Source: Phymatolithon calcareum (lineage: Eukaryota; Rhodophyta; Florideophyceae; Hapalidiales). From it: a DNA stretch of 64,000 bases. Shown piece by piece: positions 50,661 to 59,017 of this stretch (positions within the stretch are counted from its first letter, which is position 1; every line of letters begins with the position of its first letter). Below the pieces are notes generated by a model that worked only from the letters and a program-made list of their open reading frames with translations, made no database searches and was not told the origin of the DNA. The translations under genes were made by a program, and so were the position numbers. The stretch covers positions 1,674,001 to 1,738,000 of the forward strand of contig OZ345359.1 of NCBI GenBank assembly GCA_977006965.1. Reading direction: 5' to 3'.

Positions 50661-51235
50661 TTGAGGATTGGAACGCAGTGGTTGGTATAGCTTGTCGACA
50701 CCTATACCGCATGTCGCGCAAGCAAATTTTCAGCTTGAGTCCATCCCCTGGTCATGTTCTGCGCTTGACTGAGACTGATCTCTCTCAATTTTGGGATTGA
50801 ATGTCCTATAAAGTGATGGTGGTGGACCAGCCGAAACGCTTTTTAACTACTATTTGCTTTCTGATTCCTTGTTCTTTCCTTGTACACCCCTTGTGTTGGT
50901 TTTTTTCTATGTAAGGCCCTGCTCTTCCGCACGCCGAGACAGCACGAGAAAACCCGAGATCGGCTGAACAGACACCGACGCGATTCCCTCGCTGGCCCCG
51001 AGCTCGCATACAGGGATATCGATTGTAGAGACCTTTCCTGGGCACCGCTATCTCTGTCAGAACACTGGGGCCTATCGGAGGTTCGGTAATTCGCGACCCA
51101 GTGATGGCGTTTGTGATTGCATATCTTGTGATTACCAGAACACTAGGGTCTTTATGTTACTTTAATTACACTCATAGTCAAGCTGAATCAACTTATGGAG
51201 AATAAAGGCAGCCTCGCGGGAAACGAACAGCCAGG

Positions 51236-51418
51236 TTGAAAGTTAGCATCTCAACCTCGCCAGTGCCCAAGGTTGAAATCTCTCCCACATTTCTCCTTCA
51301 CCCTGAAAGCCCGGAGGCGTTACAATTAATGATGAAGAATGTTCTTACTGGAGCTTTCAGGCCAAAGGCAGTGGCACAAGGTCCGGTTGCAGCCTTTGAC
51401 CCTGTACGCAAGGAGTAG
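51236..51418 (+). CDS. Short ORF of unknown origin (unit 4)
   Basis: 60 codons, SPTFLLHPESPEALQLMMKN and PVAAFDPVRKE. Units 1-3 have the same segment with frameshifts, and a trace of its 3' end recurs at 57185-57245. There is no clear ATG context. Possibly a gag-like remnant. Confidence 0.3.
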   Translation: MKVSISTSPVPKVEISPTFLLHPESPEALQLMMKNVLTGAFRPKAVAQGPVAAFDPVRKE

Positions 51419-51443
51419 ATCAGCTTTTAATTTCTGAGAATTC

Positions 51444-51734
51444 GTGGAAACTGACAAAGAGGCGGTAGAATGCTGTCGAGATTATCGGGAAGACCACTTG
51501 CCGATGAAACCAGAACCCCCCCCCCCCCACTATCGACTTAGTATTACGTGTCAGCGATCTACCATGGAGCTGGCTTGGGCAGTGCCCAATGGGCACATTG
51601 TTAGAATGGACGAGAATGCTACGGTCCGCCATGGACTGCTTCAATTGGTCAGACTGACGCCAGAATCAATATTTGTCGACGTGCCAGGCCGAGACGTGCA
51701 AGCCACAGTCCAGCTCGCTAACGATAGAATATAA
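51444..51734 (+). pseudogene. Second-LINE RT C-terminal remnant (unit 4)
   Basis: GHIVRMDENATV and LANDRI; a short duplication (CAGTGCCCAATGGGCAC) disrupts the WLGH block. Confidence 0.4.
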
Positions 51735-52144
51735 TGGAAAAAAACTTAGGCACTCGAAACGCTGTTAGCCCCATTCGGGGAAAAAGAAAATTGAACGAAC
51801 GAGAACTCTACTAGAACACGGATTCGAGGAAAGTTCGTTCCCCCACAGTCGCCGCTTGAGTCCAATCAATACTCTATTCTCAAAGCAGTGCAGTAATAAC
51901 AAGTGCACCATACCCGTACCTCAACCAACGACAAATACAACCATCAAGGTGCAAATTGCACAAAGTGCACACCAAATGCAATATTTGCGCTGCGCTTGCA
52001 CTTGGTGTTGAATTACACCAACAATTCGTAGCCATTTTTCCTTATTTAAACCGCGAAGGATCGTCGTCGAGGCGGAACTTCTCGACCAACACGAGGTCAG
52101 ACAAGAAAAAATACACCTAGCAAGAGATTACTGAAGAAGACGAC

Positions 52145-52633
52145 ATGATGTTGCTCTGGGGCATCGCGGCCTGGCAGGTAACACTTCTATTAATGCAGGC
52201 GCATTCTAAGGCCTTCCCGTCGTCAGCAACGGCGACGGACAACGAGAGTCGCGTGGAAGAAAACACCGTCGAGTGCGCCAGTGACGAATCATCACTAGCA
52301 GAAGAATTGGAGGCGGCGCGCGTGGCGGAGCGCGCGCTTTTTGACGCAAGGAGCGAGCTGGATCTCACGCGAGGCATCCTCCAATTTGACAAGGATCAGC
52401 TTTCCAACGCCCTCGAAGAAGAGCAGAAGGGAAAGCACGACCAGGTGCAAGCAAATGGGGACCTGAAATGGCAGGTTCGAGCCCTCCAGGACGAGAATGG
52501 CCGCCTCAAGCAGCACGTGGGACAACTGGTGGCACAAAACAGGTCTCTTCAAGGTCAAGTACAAGGCTTGGTGCAACTCAAGGACCACTGTATGAATGCT
52601 TTGCGTCAGCACGGTATTTACTGTCAGTTTTAG
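52145..52633 (+). CDS. Small coiled-coil protein (C1, unit 4)
   Basis: 162 residues, the most diverged C1 copy (MMLLWGIAAWQVTLLLMQA, ECASDESS, GKHDQVQ), yet fully open. The C-terminal 60 residues are unchanged. The promoter block is present at 51965-52095 and AATAAA at 52672. Confidence 0.78.
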   Translation: MMLLWGIAAWQVTLLLMQAHSKAFPSSATATDNESRVEENTVECASDESSLAEELEAARVAERALFDARSELDLTRGILQFDKDQLSNALEEEQKGKHDQVQANGDLKWQVRALQDENGRLKQHVGQLVAQNRSLQGQVQGLVQLKDHCMNALRQHGIYCQF

Positions 52634-52921
52634 GTCAGTAGTTCCCATGGAAGGTATAGCATTGAGGAGTCAATAAAATTTGCTTTGAAAATTGTTCTTC
52701 CAACTCTGCTAAAGGCGCTGTAGTACAGTGTGACAATGTTGACATTAATTTTTCAAACAGAGGCTGGTATCAAAAAAGGATCACGGAAATTAGATACTAG
52801 AGAAGTGGACGAAGGAAAGAGAAGAAGACGCGACTAACGAGATCCAAATAGAATATACGGGTACTCCTCGAAGGGTATTCCAAAGAAGGGCGAGAAGTAC
52901 AAGATTGCGTTAATTGAGCTC

Positions 52922-53044
52922 ATGGCTGTTCAGCAACACTTCGCCACCTGGAAAATGAAAAACGAGAATGAATACGAGTACAAGAGAATTACTCGAGCCT
53001 TAACTGCAAGAGAAAGAAGAACCATCGAAATACTGAATGCATAA
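52922..53044 (+). CDS. Short EYECKR-type ORF (unit 4)
   Basis: Copy of 33291 with C-to-Y and I-to-R changes (EYEYKRITRALTARERRT). Confidence 0.35.
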   Translation: MAVQQHFATWKMKNENEYEYKRITRALTARERRTIEILNA

Positions 53045-53109
53045 TTAATGGAAAGACTCAAAGAATCGGCCTTGTTATTCTCAGTTTGAAGTCTTGAGAA
53101 CTTCAAAAA

Positions 53110-53395
53110 TAACGATCTTTTGCTATTCAGCAAGACCATCATCGAGTGCATGCAAAACGAAGAAGGACTGCTCTGAAATCAAGATACGAGGTTAATTAGA
53201 TGTCCCTCAGGACTCAAAGCCTAATAGCGGGAACACCACATAGAAGGTAGGACGATCCAGGTTCCAAACTTTCCCCACCGCCTGTGGCAGACGGTAGGTT
53301 TCAACGGTCTACACACTGGAAGGTAGCAGCTGAGGAAGCTTTGCCCGTATATTCGTAAGACTGTTAGGCTTTTAATTAAACTTCAATAAAAAAGG
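53110..53395 (+). mobile_element. LINE 3'-end insertion
   Basis: LLFSKTIIECMQNEEGLL followed by the LINE 3' UTR, ending CTTCAATAAAAAAGG. It interrupts the unit sequence GTCTTGAGA(A/G)CTTC...AATAAAGTTAAC. Confidence 0.75.
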
Positions 53396-53797
53396 TTCTA
53401 AAATAAAGTTAACAAACATCCCATTAACGATGGAGCGCCTGTAAGGTAAAGAATTGTTTGATTCCAAAGCCGGTACATCCGGCACACGTACCAAACCAAA
53501 GTTCCAGTTTTCATGAGAGCAAGCCTCAGAGCATTGGTTGCAGTCCATTACAAACAGTGCACTGTCAAAAGGCGTGTGGTTGCGGCAGATTTCGAGTTTT
53601 TACCTTGGTTTGGCAAAATTAGGATCCGCTTACTTTTTTATAGTTCAAGTTTATTTAAAAGCCCCACAGACTTCCAAAGATATGGGCAAGGCTTTCTCTG
53701 ATGCTACCTACCTTTGTGACGCTCACGAAACGCCCACCAGAATGGCGGACGGGAAAACTCAGGATTCAAGGGAATCCTATCTCACTACTCTACGGGG

Positions 53798-54154
53798 AAA
53801 CGCTGGAAAACAATCTGTCAGGATATGAACTGAAAGGAGACAAACGACTGGACACCGCGAAAGCATTTAACGAGCTCTTGCTATTCAGCAAGACCATCAT
53901 CGAGTGCATGGAAAACGAAGAAGGACTGCTCTGAATCAAGAACGAGACACGAAGCCTATTAGCGGGAACAACAGCAGCGAACCCACAAGAACACCACATA
54001 GTAGGTAGGACGATCCAGGTTCCAAACTTTCCCCACCGCCTATGGCAGACGGTAGGTTTTAACGGTCTACACACTGCAAGGTAGCAACTGAGGAAGCCTT
54101 GCCCGTATATTCGTAAGATTGTGAGACTTTTAAATAAAGTTCAATTGAAAAAAA
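53798..54154 (+). mobile_element. Nested 357-bp LINE insertion with 14-bp target-site duplication
   Basis: ACTACTCTACGGGG occurs at 53784-53797 and 54155-54168. The insert starts AAACGCTGG, encodes LSGYELKGDKRLDTAKAFNE through MENEEGLL, has the 3' UTR and ends in A8. It lies within the 3' UTR of the minus-strand LINE, in the opposite orientation. Confidence 0.92.
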
Positions 54155-54475
54155 ACTACTCTACGGGGTTGTTGGTGCTTGGACTCGACCGCTTTTTGCC
54201 TTTTTTTGAAACTGTTTAGTTGTTTATTTGAAAGCCCTCATTAATACTCCTAACAGTATACGGGAGCAGCTTTTCGTAACTTGTTCATTCTAGTATATCG
54301 CCTGGTCCCTAATACAGGGACTCGTCGTTCTCCATATTATCAATTATGGTGACGCTGTAGAGTAGTATGACGTCTAATGCCTTTTCCGTTCTGAACATAT
54401 CTCCGGAGTCCAGTTCATACTTTGTTCTGAAGCATGGTCCTTCGTCGCTTTTTGCGTTGCCTTCTGCGAATCAAC

Positions 54476-54800
54476 ACAGTCTTTCTTCATTCTCCATGCG
54501 TTCTATGAGTGTCTTGCTAAATCGTAGGAGTTCATCTAGTGCCTTTTCTGCTTCCAGTCGTTTTTCTCCTTCGAGGTCGTACCCTGCTAGCGTGCGTTCA
54601 AGGGTCTTCAAATGCTCTCTGGCTCTGGCGCCGAATTCTTCAGCCATACTTGCTGTTGACACATGTGGGAATCTGCCACAGGCATACTGCAGCGCGAGTT
54701 GTCTGTGTTTCACCTTGGGGAACTTGAGGATTGCTGGCAATTCTCTTGTCTTGTCGTATGGAATCTTCCTTTTCCGCTTCAGTTTGAGGCAGTCTCCTTC
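54476..54800 (-). pseudogene. LINE ORF C-terminal fragment
   Basis: About 105 codons (LKRKRKIPYDKTRELPAILK to LIERMENEERLC), close to residues 490-599 of the 16.6-kb copy. Confidence 0.85.
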
Positions 54801-54802
54801 TA

Positions 54803-55165
54803 AGGATACGCTTGCTGTTCGAGACTGAAATCGTGTGGAAGATGACCTCCGATATCTATGCAATGCCGTGAAGAAGTGCGATGTGCACGGAAAATGGGTA
54901 TTAGACTCGATCTCAATGCACCGTACCTACAACGTTCATGCGATCATACTTCGGATACTCTTTCATTTGCAGCTGAAGAGGCGCCGAGTGACAGCATATT
55001 CCCAATCGCTTCATGCAACACATGGACTTAAAGACCAAAAACAAGTCTTTTCGTCAGACGGCAACCATCATGACAGAAGTGCCTTGAGTCCTCCAAGTCG
55101 TAAGCAAACAAATACACACAGGGAATATAGCACACATACCGTGGTTTAGTACTATCTTAGAGTTC
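54803..55165. repeat. Unit 4 continuation (like 33717-34080)
   Basis: CTTGCTGTTCGAGACTGAAA to GGAATATAGCACACATACC, about 90 percent identical to unit 1. Collinearity stops after TAGTACTATCTTAGAGT. Confidence 0.85.
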
Positions 55166-55914
55166 CTTGTGGTCATGTCACGAAGTACCGGGAACGGTAC
55201 TCAATTTACTACTAATCATATGTAAAATCTCAGTATTTGCTATAGTACCAGTGCCTATCCTTAACACCCGTGTCGCCTCTGCAATGAAGATCTGTATAGT
55301 CCCCTCGCTGATATAACTCCTCACATACGGATATTGGCTTCGCTTAGTGTGCAAACTCTACGCTTACACACCAACTATGTTTTTCCCTCCTACATAACTC
55401 CCTTCTTCACCGCCAAAAGAACCACTGGTGGGATATGAGTTGGAAACTTGCGGTGGGCACGAGATGAACTGTAAGTCATCTGGCATTATCCTTTTGGTGC
55501 ATAATGATGATGATAATTTCTTTATTCCCCTAAGAGGCTAGCATTATTTGATTCCACTTGCTGCGGTCGGAGGCGTTTGTTATGGCCGATTCGACATCTT
55601 GGTCTGGTACATCGCAAGGAGAGATGCGTATGTTCCGGGAAACCATCCCCAGAGATGGACCTTAATCCACTGTATCACCGGCATTGAGGGCTCTCTTCCT
55701 TCTTCGGTTATCGTTATTTTGGTCACAGCGGCCAGTATGTTCGATACGGTACCTTTAAGTTATTTCAGGATCTTTTGGCGCATGCTCACCACCTTACGGT
55801 ATGTTCCTGTAGCTCAGTTGTTAAGTCATTGAATTGTACATAAGACAATGTAGCCGACCTCTAGTGACAGGGGCATCGACTATCGAGCAATGATGAAGTG
55901 AAAAAAGGCTTTAC
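55166..55914. other. Inserted sequence, no gene recognised
   Basis: Unit 4 only. It contains a TGATGATGATAATTTCTTTA stretch and a pol III A-box-like string at 55807 (GTAGCTCAGTTG). No coding signal. Confidence 0.35.
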
Positions 55915-56215
55915 CACCTGTGGTATAGTCGTAAAACTGCCTTCGCGCACCTGTAGGAATATTTCGGTATGATACAAGTAAGAATGTGGAGGTCACCGAT
56001 TCGAGCCCTCTCACAAGCAAGAATAGAACGTTTACGTGCTGCGAAGGACACACGGATGTCGCCGTGTAGTGGTGTGCCGCAGTACTCGTGGGAAGCAGAT
56101 ACGCTAGTACCCAGAATGAATCCCGTCCAAAAACATCTTAGAGGCCCCCCAGATGTTGAGTAACTAAATATGTAGCTCAGATATCCTGTATTAAAAGAAA
56201 GAAAGAATAAACAGC
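55915..56215 (+). mobile_element. Possible tRNA-derived SINE
   Basis: A-box-like TGGTATAGTCGT (about 55920), B-box-like GATTCGAGCCC (about 56000), and an A-rich AAGAAAGAAAGAATAAAC end near 56212. The A-to-B spacing of about 80 bases is longer than in most tRNAs, and no target-site duplication was found. Confidence 0.3.
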
Positions 56216-56221
56216 TTCTTC

Positions 56222-56650
56222 CTAACCTTCGCACGGAATCTGAACAACGCTCACCTGGTCAGCCCAAAAAGAAGCCTCCGTTCGCATGACTTCCACACAC
56301 GGAAACTCCATACATGTTGCAATTACTTCTTCGTTAAAACCCCCTTCAACATGTGAGAAGCTTCCGCTTTCAAAAAGTTCCTCAGCTTGCGAAAGGCATT
56401 CACCGCTGCCCCAGCGCCACACTCGGACACTGCATTCATGAGGCCCATACATACGCACAGGGTGCGACGGTGACACAGGACAAGTAAATAACTCTATCCT
56501 ATTCGCAGTTGTTAGCGAAGGCGACCATTTTCTATTGCAATAGACACGCTCCCAAGTTCTCACGATTGTAGTAACTTTTCGAGTGCCATGGCAAGTTTCA
56601 TCCAAAGTAACCACATGCACTTGCAAACTCTGAAGCGTTTGCAAGTGCAT
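56222..56650 (-). CDS. Unknown ORF, about 142 residues
   Basis: Minus-strand frame; ATG at 56650 (MHLQTLQSLQVHVV) taken as start, since the longer frame needs GTG. Even composition with several Cys and Trp (VRVWRWGSGECLSQAEELFE). No family recognised. The first codons lie in a 14-bp inverted repeat (56615-56628 and 56637-56650). Confidence 0.35.
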   Translation of the reverse strand: MHLQTLQSLQVHVVTLDETCHGTRKVTTIVRTWERVYCNRKWSPSLTTANRIELFTCPVSPSHPVRMYGPHECSVRVWRWGSGECLSQAEELFESGSFSHVEGGFNEEVIATCMEFPCVEVMRTEASFWADQVSVVQIPCEG

Positions 56651-56699
56651 CGGTTGTTTCTTACAAAAACCTAGATTTCTCACTCTGCCCGCTCCTGAT

Positions 56700-57247
56700 T
56701 GTTCTCATGGCATGTATCGGGAACGAAACTAAAATGAAGGGTCAGTTGAGATACCCAGTGAGTCCCGACCATCTCAAGATTATCACCATCGCAAGTCCCG
56801 GGATCATTAACCCGATTCAAGAAGGAGAACAAAAAGAACAAAATTTATCTTTGAAGTTCTCCTTCCTTGGTACAGCAAATAGTACTTGTACTTGAGGGTT
56901 AGAACGCCTCAGTGCCAAGGCTTCCCACTTGCAGTTCTGCATGCGGTATGCTGGGGGTCCACAGAAACTTGCCTCCTAGAGTTCACGAACCTTACGACTC
57001 CTCAATTCGTCGTTGCGCTGAAGCCCCATGGGTGACCAGCAGTCGAAGGACAAGTTCGTTTTGGCAGACATCAAAGTTTCCCGAGAGGCCTGCAGTCTTT
57101 CCGCGTGACAGAAGCAGTTGCAAGTCATCTGCACTGATGTGCTGGAGAACAAAGTTCTTGTATAAAACGTCGTGAAGAGCAAAGCAGCGACACAAGCTCC
57201 GGTTCTCTCTGTTCACCCTGTACGCGAGGAGCAGATCACAGATCTAG
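56700..57247. other. No convincing gene
   Basis: Contains small frames, and a minus frame 56992-57216 with protein-like sequence (VLQHISADDLQLLLSRGKTA) that I cannot place. The right end (57180-57245) resembles the repeat-unit segment at 31760-31800. Confidence 0.35.
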
Positions 57248-57417
57248 TTGCATATAATTCTCCTGCAACATGGATTCGAGGAAAGTTCGTTCCTCCGCAG
57301 ACATTGCTTGAGTCCAATCAGTACTCAATTCTCGAAGCAGTGCAGTAAAAACAAGTGCACCATACCCGTTCCTCAACCGTCAACAAATACAACTATCATG
57401 GTGAAATGTGCACAAAG

Positions 57418-57550
57418 TGCACACCAAGTGCAAATGTTTGCGATGCGCTTGCACTTGGTGTTGAATTTACACCAACATTTCGTGGCCATTTTTGCTTATT
57501 TAAACCGCGAAGGACCGGCGTCGAGGCGGAATTTCTCGACCAACTCGATA
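57418..57550 (+). promoter_or_regulatory. Intact promoter block of the small coiled-coil family (C2, unit 4)
   Basis: Here the inverted repeat is perfect: ACACCAAGTGCAA (57421-57433) and TTGCACTTGGTGT (57449-57461), then a second ACACCAA at 57469. TTGCTTATTTAAACCGCG is the TATA-like box, followed by the GGCGGAATTTCTCGACCAAC leader. Confidence 0.75.
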
Positions 57551-57592
57551 TCAGACAAGGAGAAAAAGAACCACCAAGAGATTCATGCCATC

Positions 57593-58087
57593 ATGTTGAT
57601 GTTGTTCTTTGGCATCGCCGCCTGGCAGATAACCATTTTAGCCATGGAAGTCCATTCTAAGGCCTTCCCGTCGTCAGCATCAGAGACGGAGAACGAGAGT
57701 TGTGACGACGGAAACGATTCCGCAAATGAAGCTGACAAGGAAACCGCAAGAACCGATCGATTGGAGGCGACGCGCGTGACGGAGCGCGCGCTGGCCGATG
57801 CAAGGCAGGAGCTGCAATACACCCGCGACGCACATGATCTCGATAAGCGGCAACTCCTTAGGGCGATCGGGGAAGAGCAGAAGTGGAGAAATCAGGAGCG
57901 TCAAGTTAACGTCGAACTCAAGAAGCAAGTCTGCGTCTTAAAGCATCAGAAAAACCATCTGAACCAACAGGTGGTTCAACTAGTCGAGCAAAATAAGAAC
58001 CTGCAAGGTCAGGTGCAGGGCCTGGTGCAGCTCAAGGACCATTGTGTGCAGACTCTCCGTGAGCAAGGTATTTATATTCGGTTTTGA
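57593..58087 (+). CDS. Small coiled-coil protein (C2, unit 4), intact reference copy
   Basis: 164 residues from ATGTTGATGTTG; the frame is open upstream to 57248 but that is promoter sequence. Hydrophobic N-terminus MLMLFFGIAAWQITILAMEV, then HSKAFPSSA and an acidic linker (CDDGNDSANEADKE). A coiled coil runs from about residue 45 (RLEATRVTERALADARQEL; VELKKQVCVLKHQKNHLNQQ). The C-terminus is LQGQVQGLVQLKDHC, then TLREQGIYIRF. It diverges strongly from C1 in the coil but keeps the ends, which points to selection on the signal and C-terminal motif. GTCAATAAAA lies about 25 bases after the stop. Confidence 0.8.
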   Translation: MLMLFFGIAAWQITILAMEVHSKAFPSSASETENESCDDGNDSANEADKETARTDRLEATRVTERALADARQELQYTRDAHDLDKRQLLRAIGEEQKWRNQERQVNVELKKQVCVLKHQKNHLNQQVVQLVEQNKNLQGQVQGLVQLKDHCVQTLREQGIYIRF

Positions 58088-58275
58088 TTTATTAGCTAAA
58101 ACATTGAAGGGTCAATAAAACTTGGTGTCAAAAATTGTTCTCTCTACTACAGCAGCAGCCCCACTGAAGAGTTGCAATTACCTCGCGCAACAGAGAGCGC
58201 AGGGCATCGTCTGCAACGAGAAGCTTCGCAGGATCAAACATGTGTTCAGGCTCGACGCCACCCGCGAAGCAGAAA

Positions 58276-59017
58276 GCTCATGTATCTTTAGTCATGCCTT
58301 TTGCACACAGTGCTTTGGAGTAGTCAACTAGCTAGAAAGACTCTCCTCTGTATGTTTACTGTACGGTCGTCCGGATGACACTGTTTCCCACGAAGATATC
58401 TCGACAGAACATCGCATGATACAACACGAAGGATCGCATCGTTTCCCGCACCGGTGGCTGCGTAGGGTAGCCGGCAGAATGTCGTCGGGCAACCCCCAGT
58501 AGTCTATGAATCTTTAATCACAAACAGTGCAGTTCGGGGAGAATGATTTCGGGTGGAAAAGCGTATCGGGCATTCTTGCGAGACTCCTTACTTATTTTGA
58601 CAACGGAAATCTTCTCAAATCGATTTCCGCACAGCGGTTTCTATAACGCCCTCGCTTTCAACGAGAATGCTCGGTATATCATTGCCTTAGCGAAGGAGTT
58701 TATGCATCTTGGGATGAGGAGGGAGCGAACTGAGACTGGTGAAGGTGTGGCATAAGGAGCGGGACATTGAAACAAAACGGTACAAGTGATCTCCACGGCG
58801 ATGTTTATAATATTTACTATTTTTGTTAAAGGGCGAAGGATGGGGCTTCAGTTTGCCCCCTCCTCATCCATCTCTGGAAGTTGCATCTCCTTCCAACAAT
58901 AAATACCGTCAAATCAATCGTACTACGAAGCAGCTAGTGTTGACGTAGTTCCATTGCAACTTCACTCCATTCCGCTTGTTATTATAAGTCATCACTATAG
59001 CAATTCTACTGTTTCTA
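58276..59017. other. Spacer after the tandem array
   Basis: One 70-codon frame (58543-58755) without recognised homology. 58845-58990 is T/A-rich and lies 3' of the beta-adaptin gene. Nothing else seen. Confidence 0.4.

Larger units (their letters stand above)
53632..54802 (-). mobile_element. 5'-truncated LINE, minus strand, carrying a nested LINE
   Basis: Oligo-T start (ACTTTTTTATAG), the 3' UTR shared with 16377-16588, then the ORF C-terminus to 54800. Flanked by AGGATCCGCTT (53621-53631) and AGGATACGCTT (54803-54813), a target-site duplication with one mismatch. The uninterrupted site is 33715-33730. Confidence 0.85.
48786..58275. repeat. Tandem array unit 4, expanded by insertions
   Basis: Collinear with unit 1 at 48786-53100, 53440-53631, 54803-55165 and 57248-58275. 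Two LINE insertions and a 2-kb stretch (55166-57247) interrupt it. At its right end the family flank continues past AAGCTCATG into unrelated sequence at 58276, marking the original right breakpoint. Its C2 gene is intact, without solo LTR or foldbacks. Confidence 0.8.

Noticed and set aside
53638-53800. Twin-priming inversion of one LINE
   Set aside because: The clear 14-bp target-site duplication around 53798-54154 shows two separate insertions in opposite orientation.
28551-58275. Repeat-induced point mutation (RIP) in the argC copies
   Set aside because: Several changes are C-to-T or G-to-A, including CGA to TGA, but transversions and reverse changes also occur, and most copies are nearly identical. 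There is no strong strand-biased pattern.
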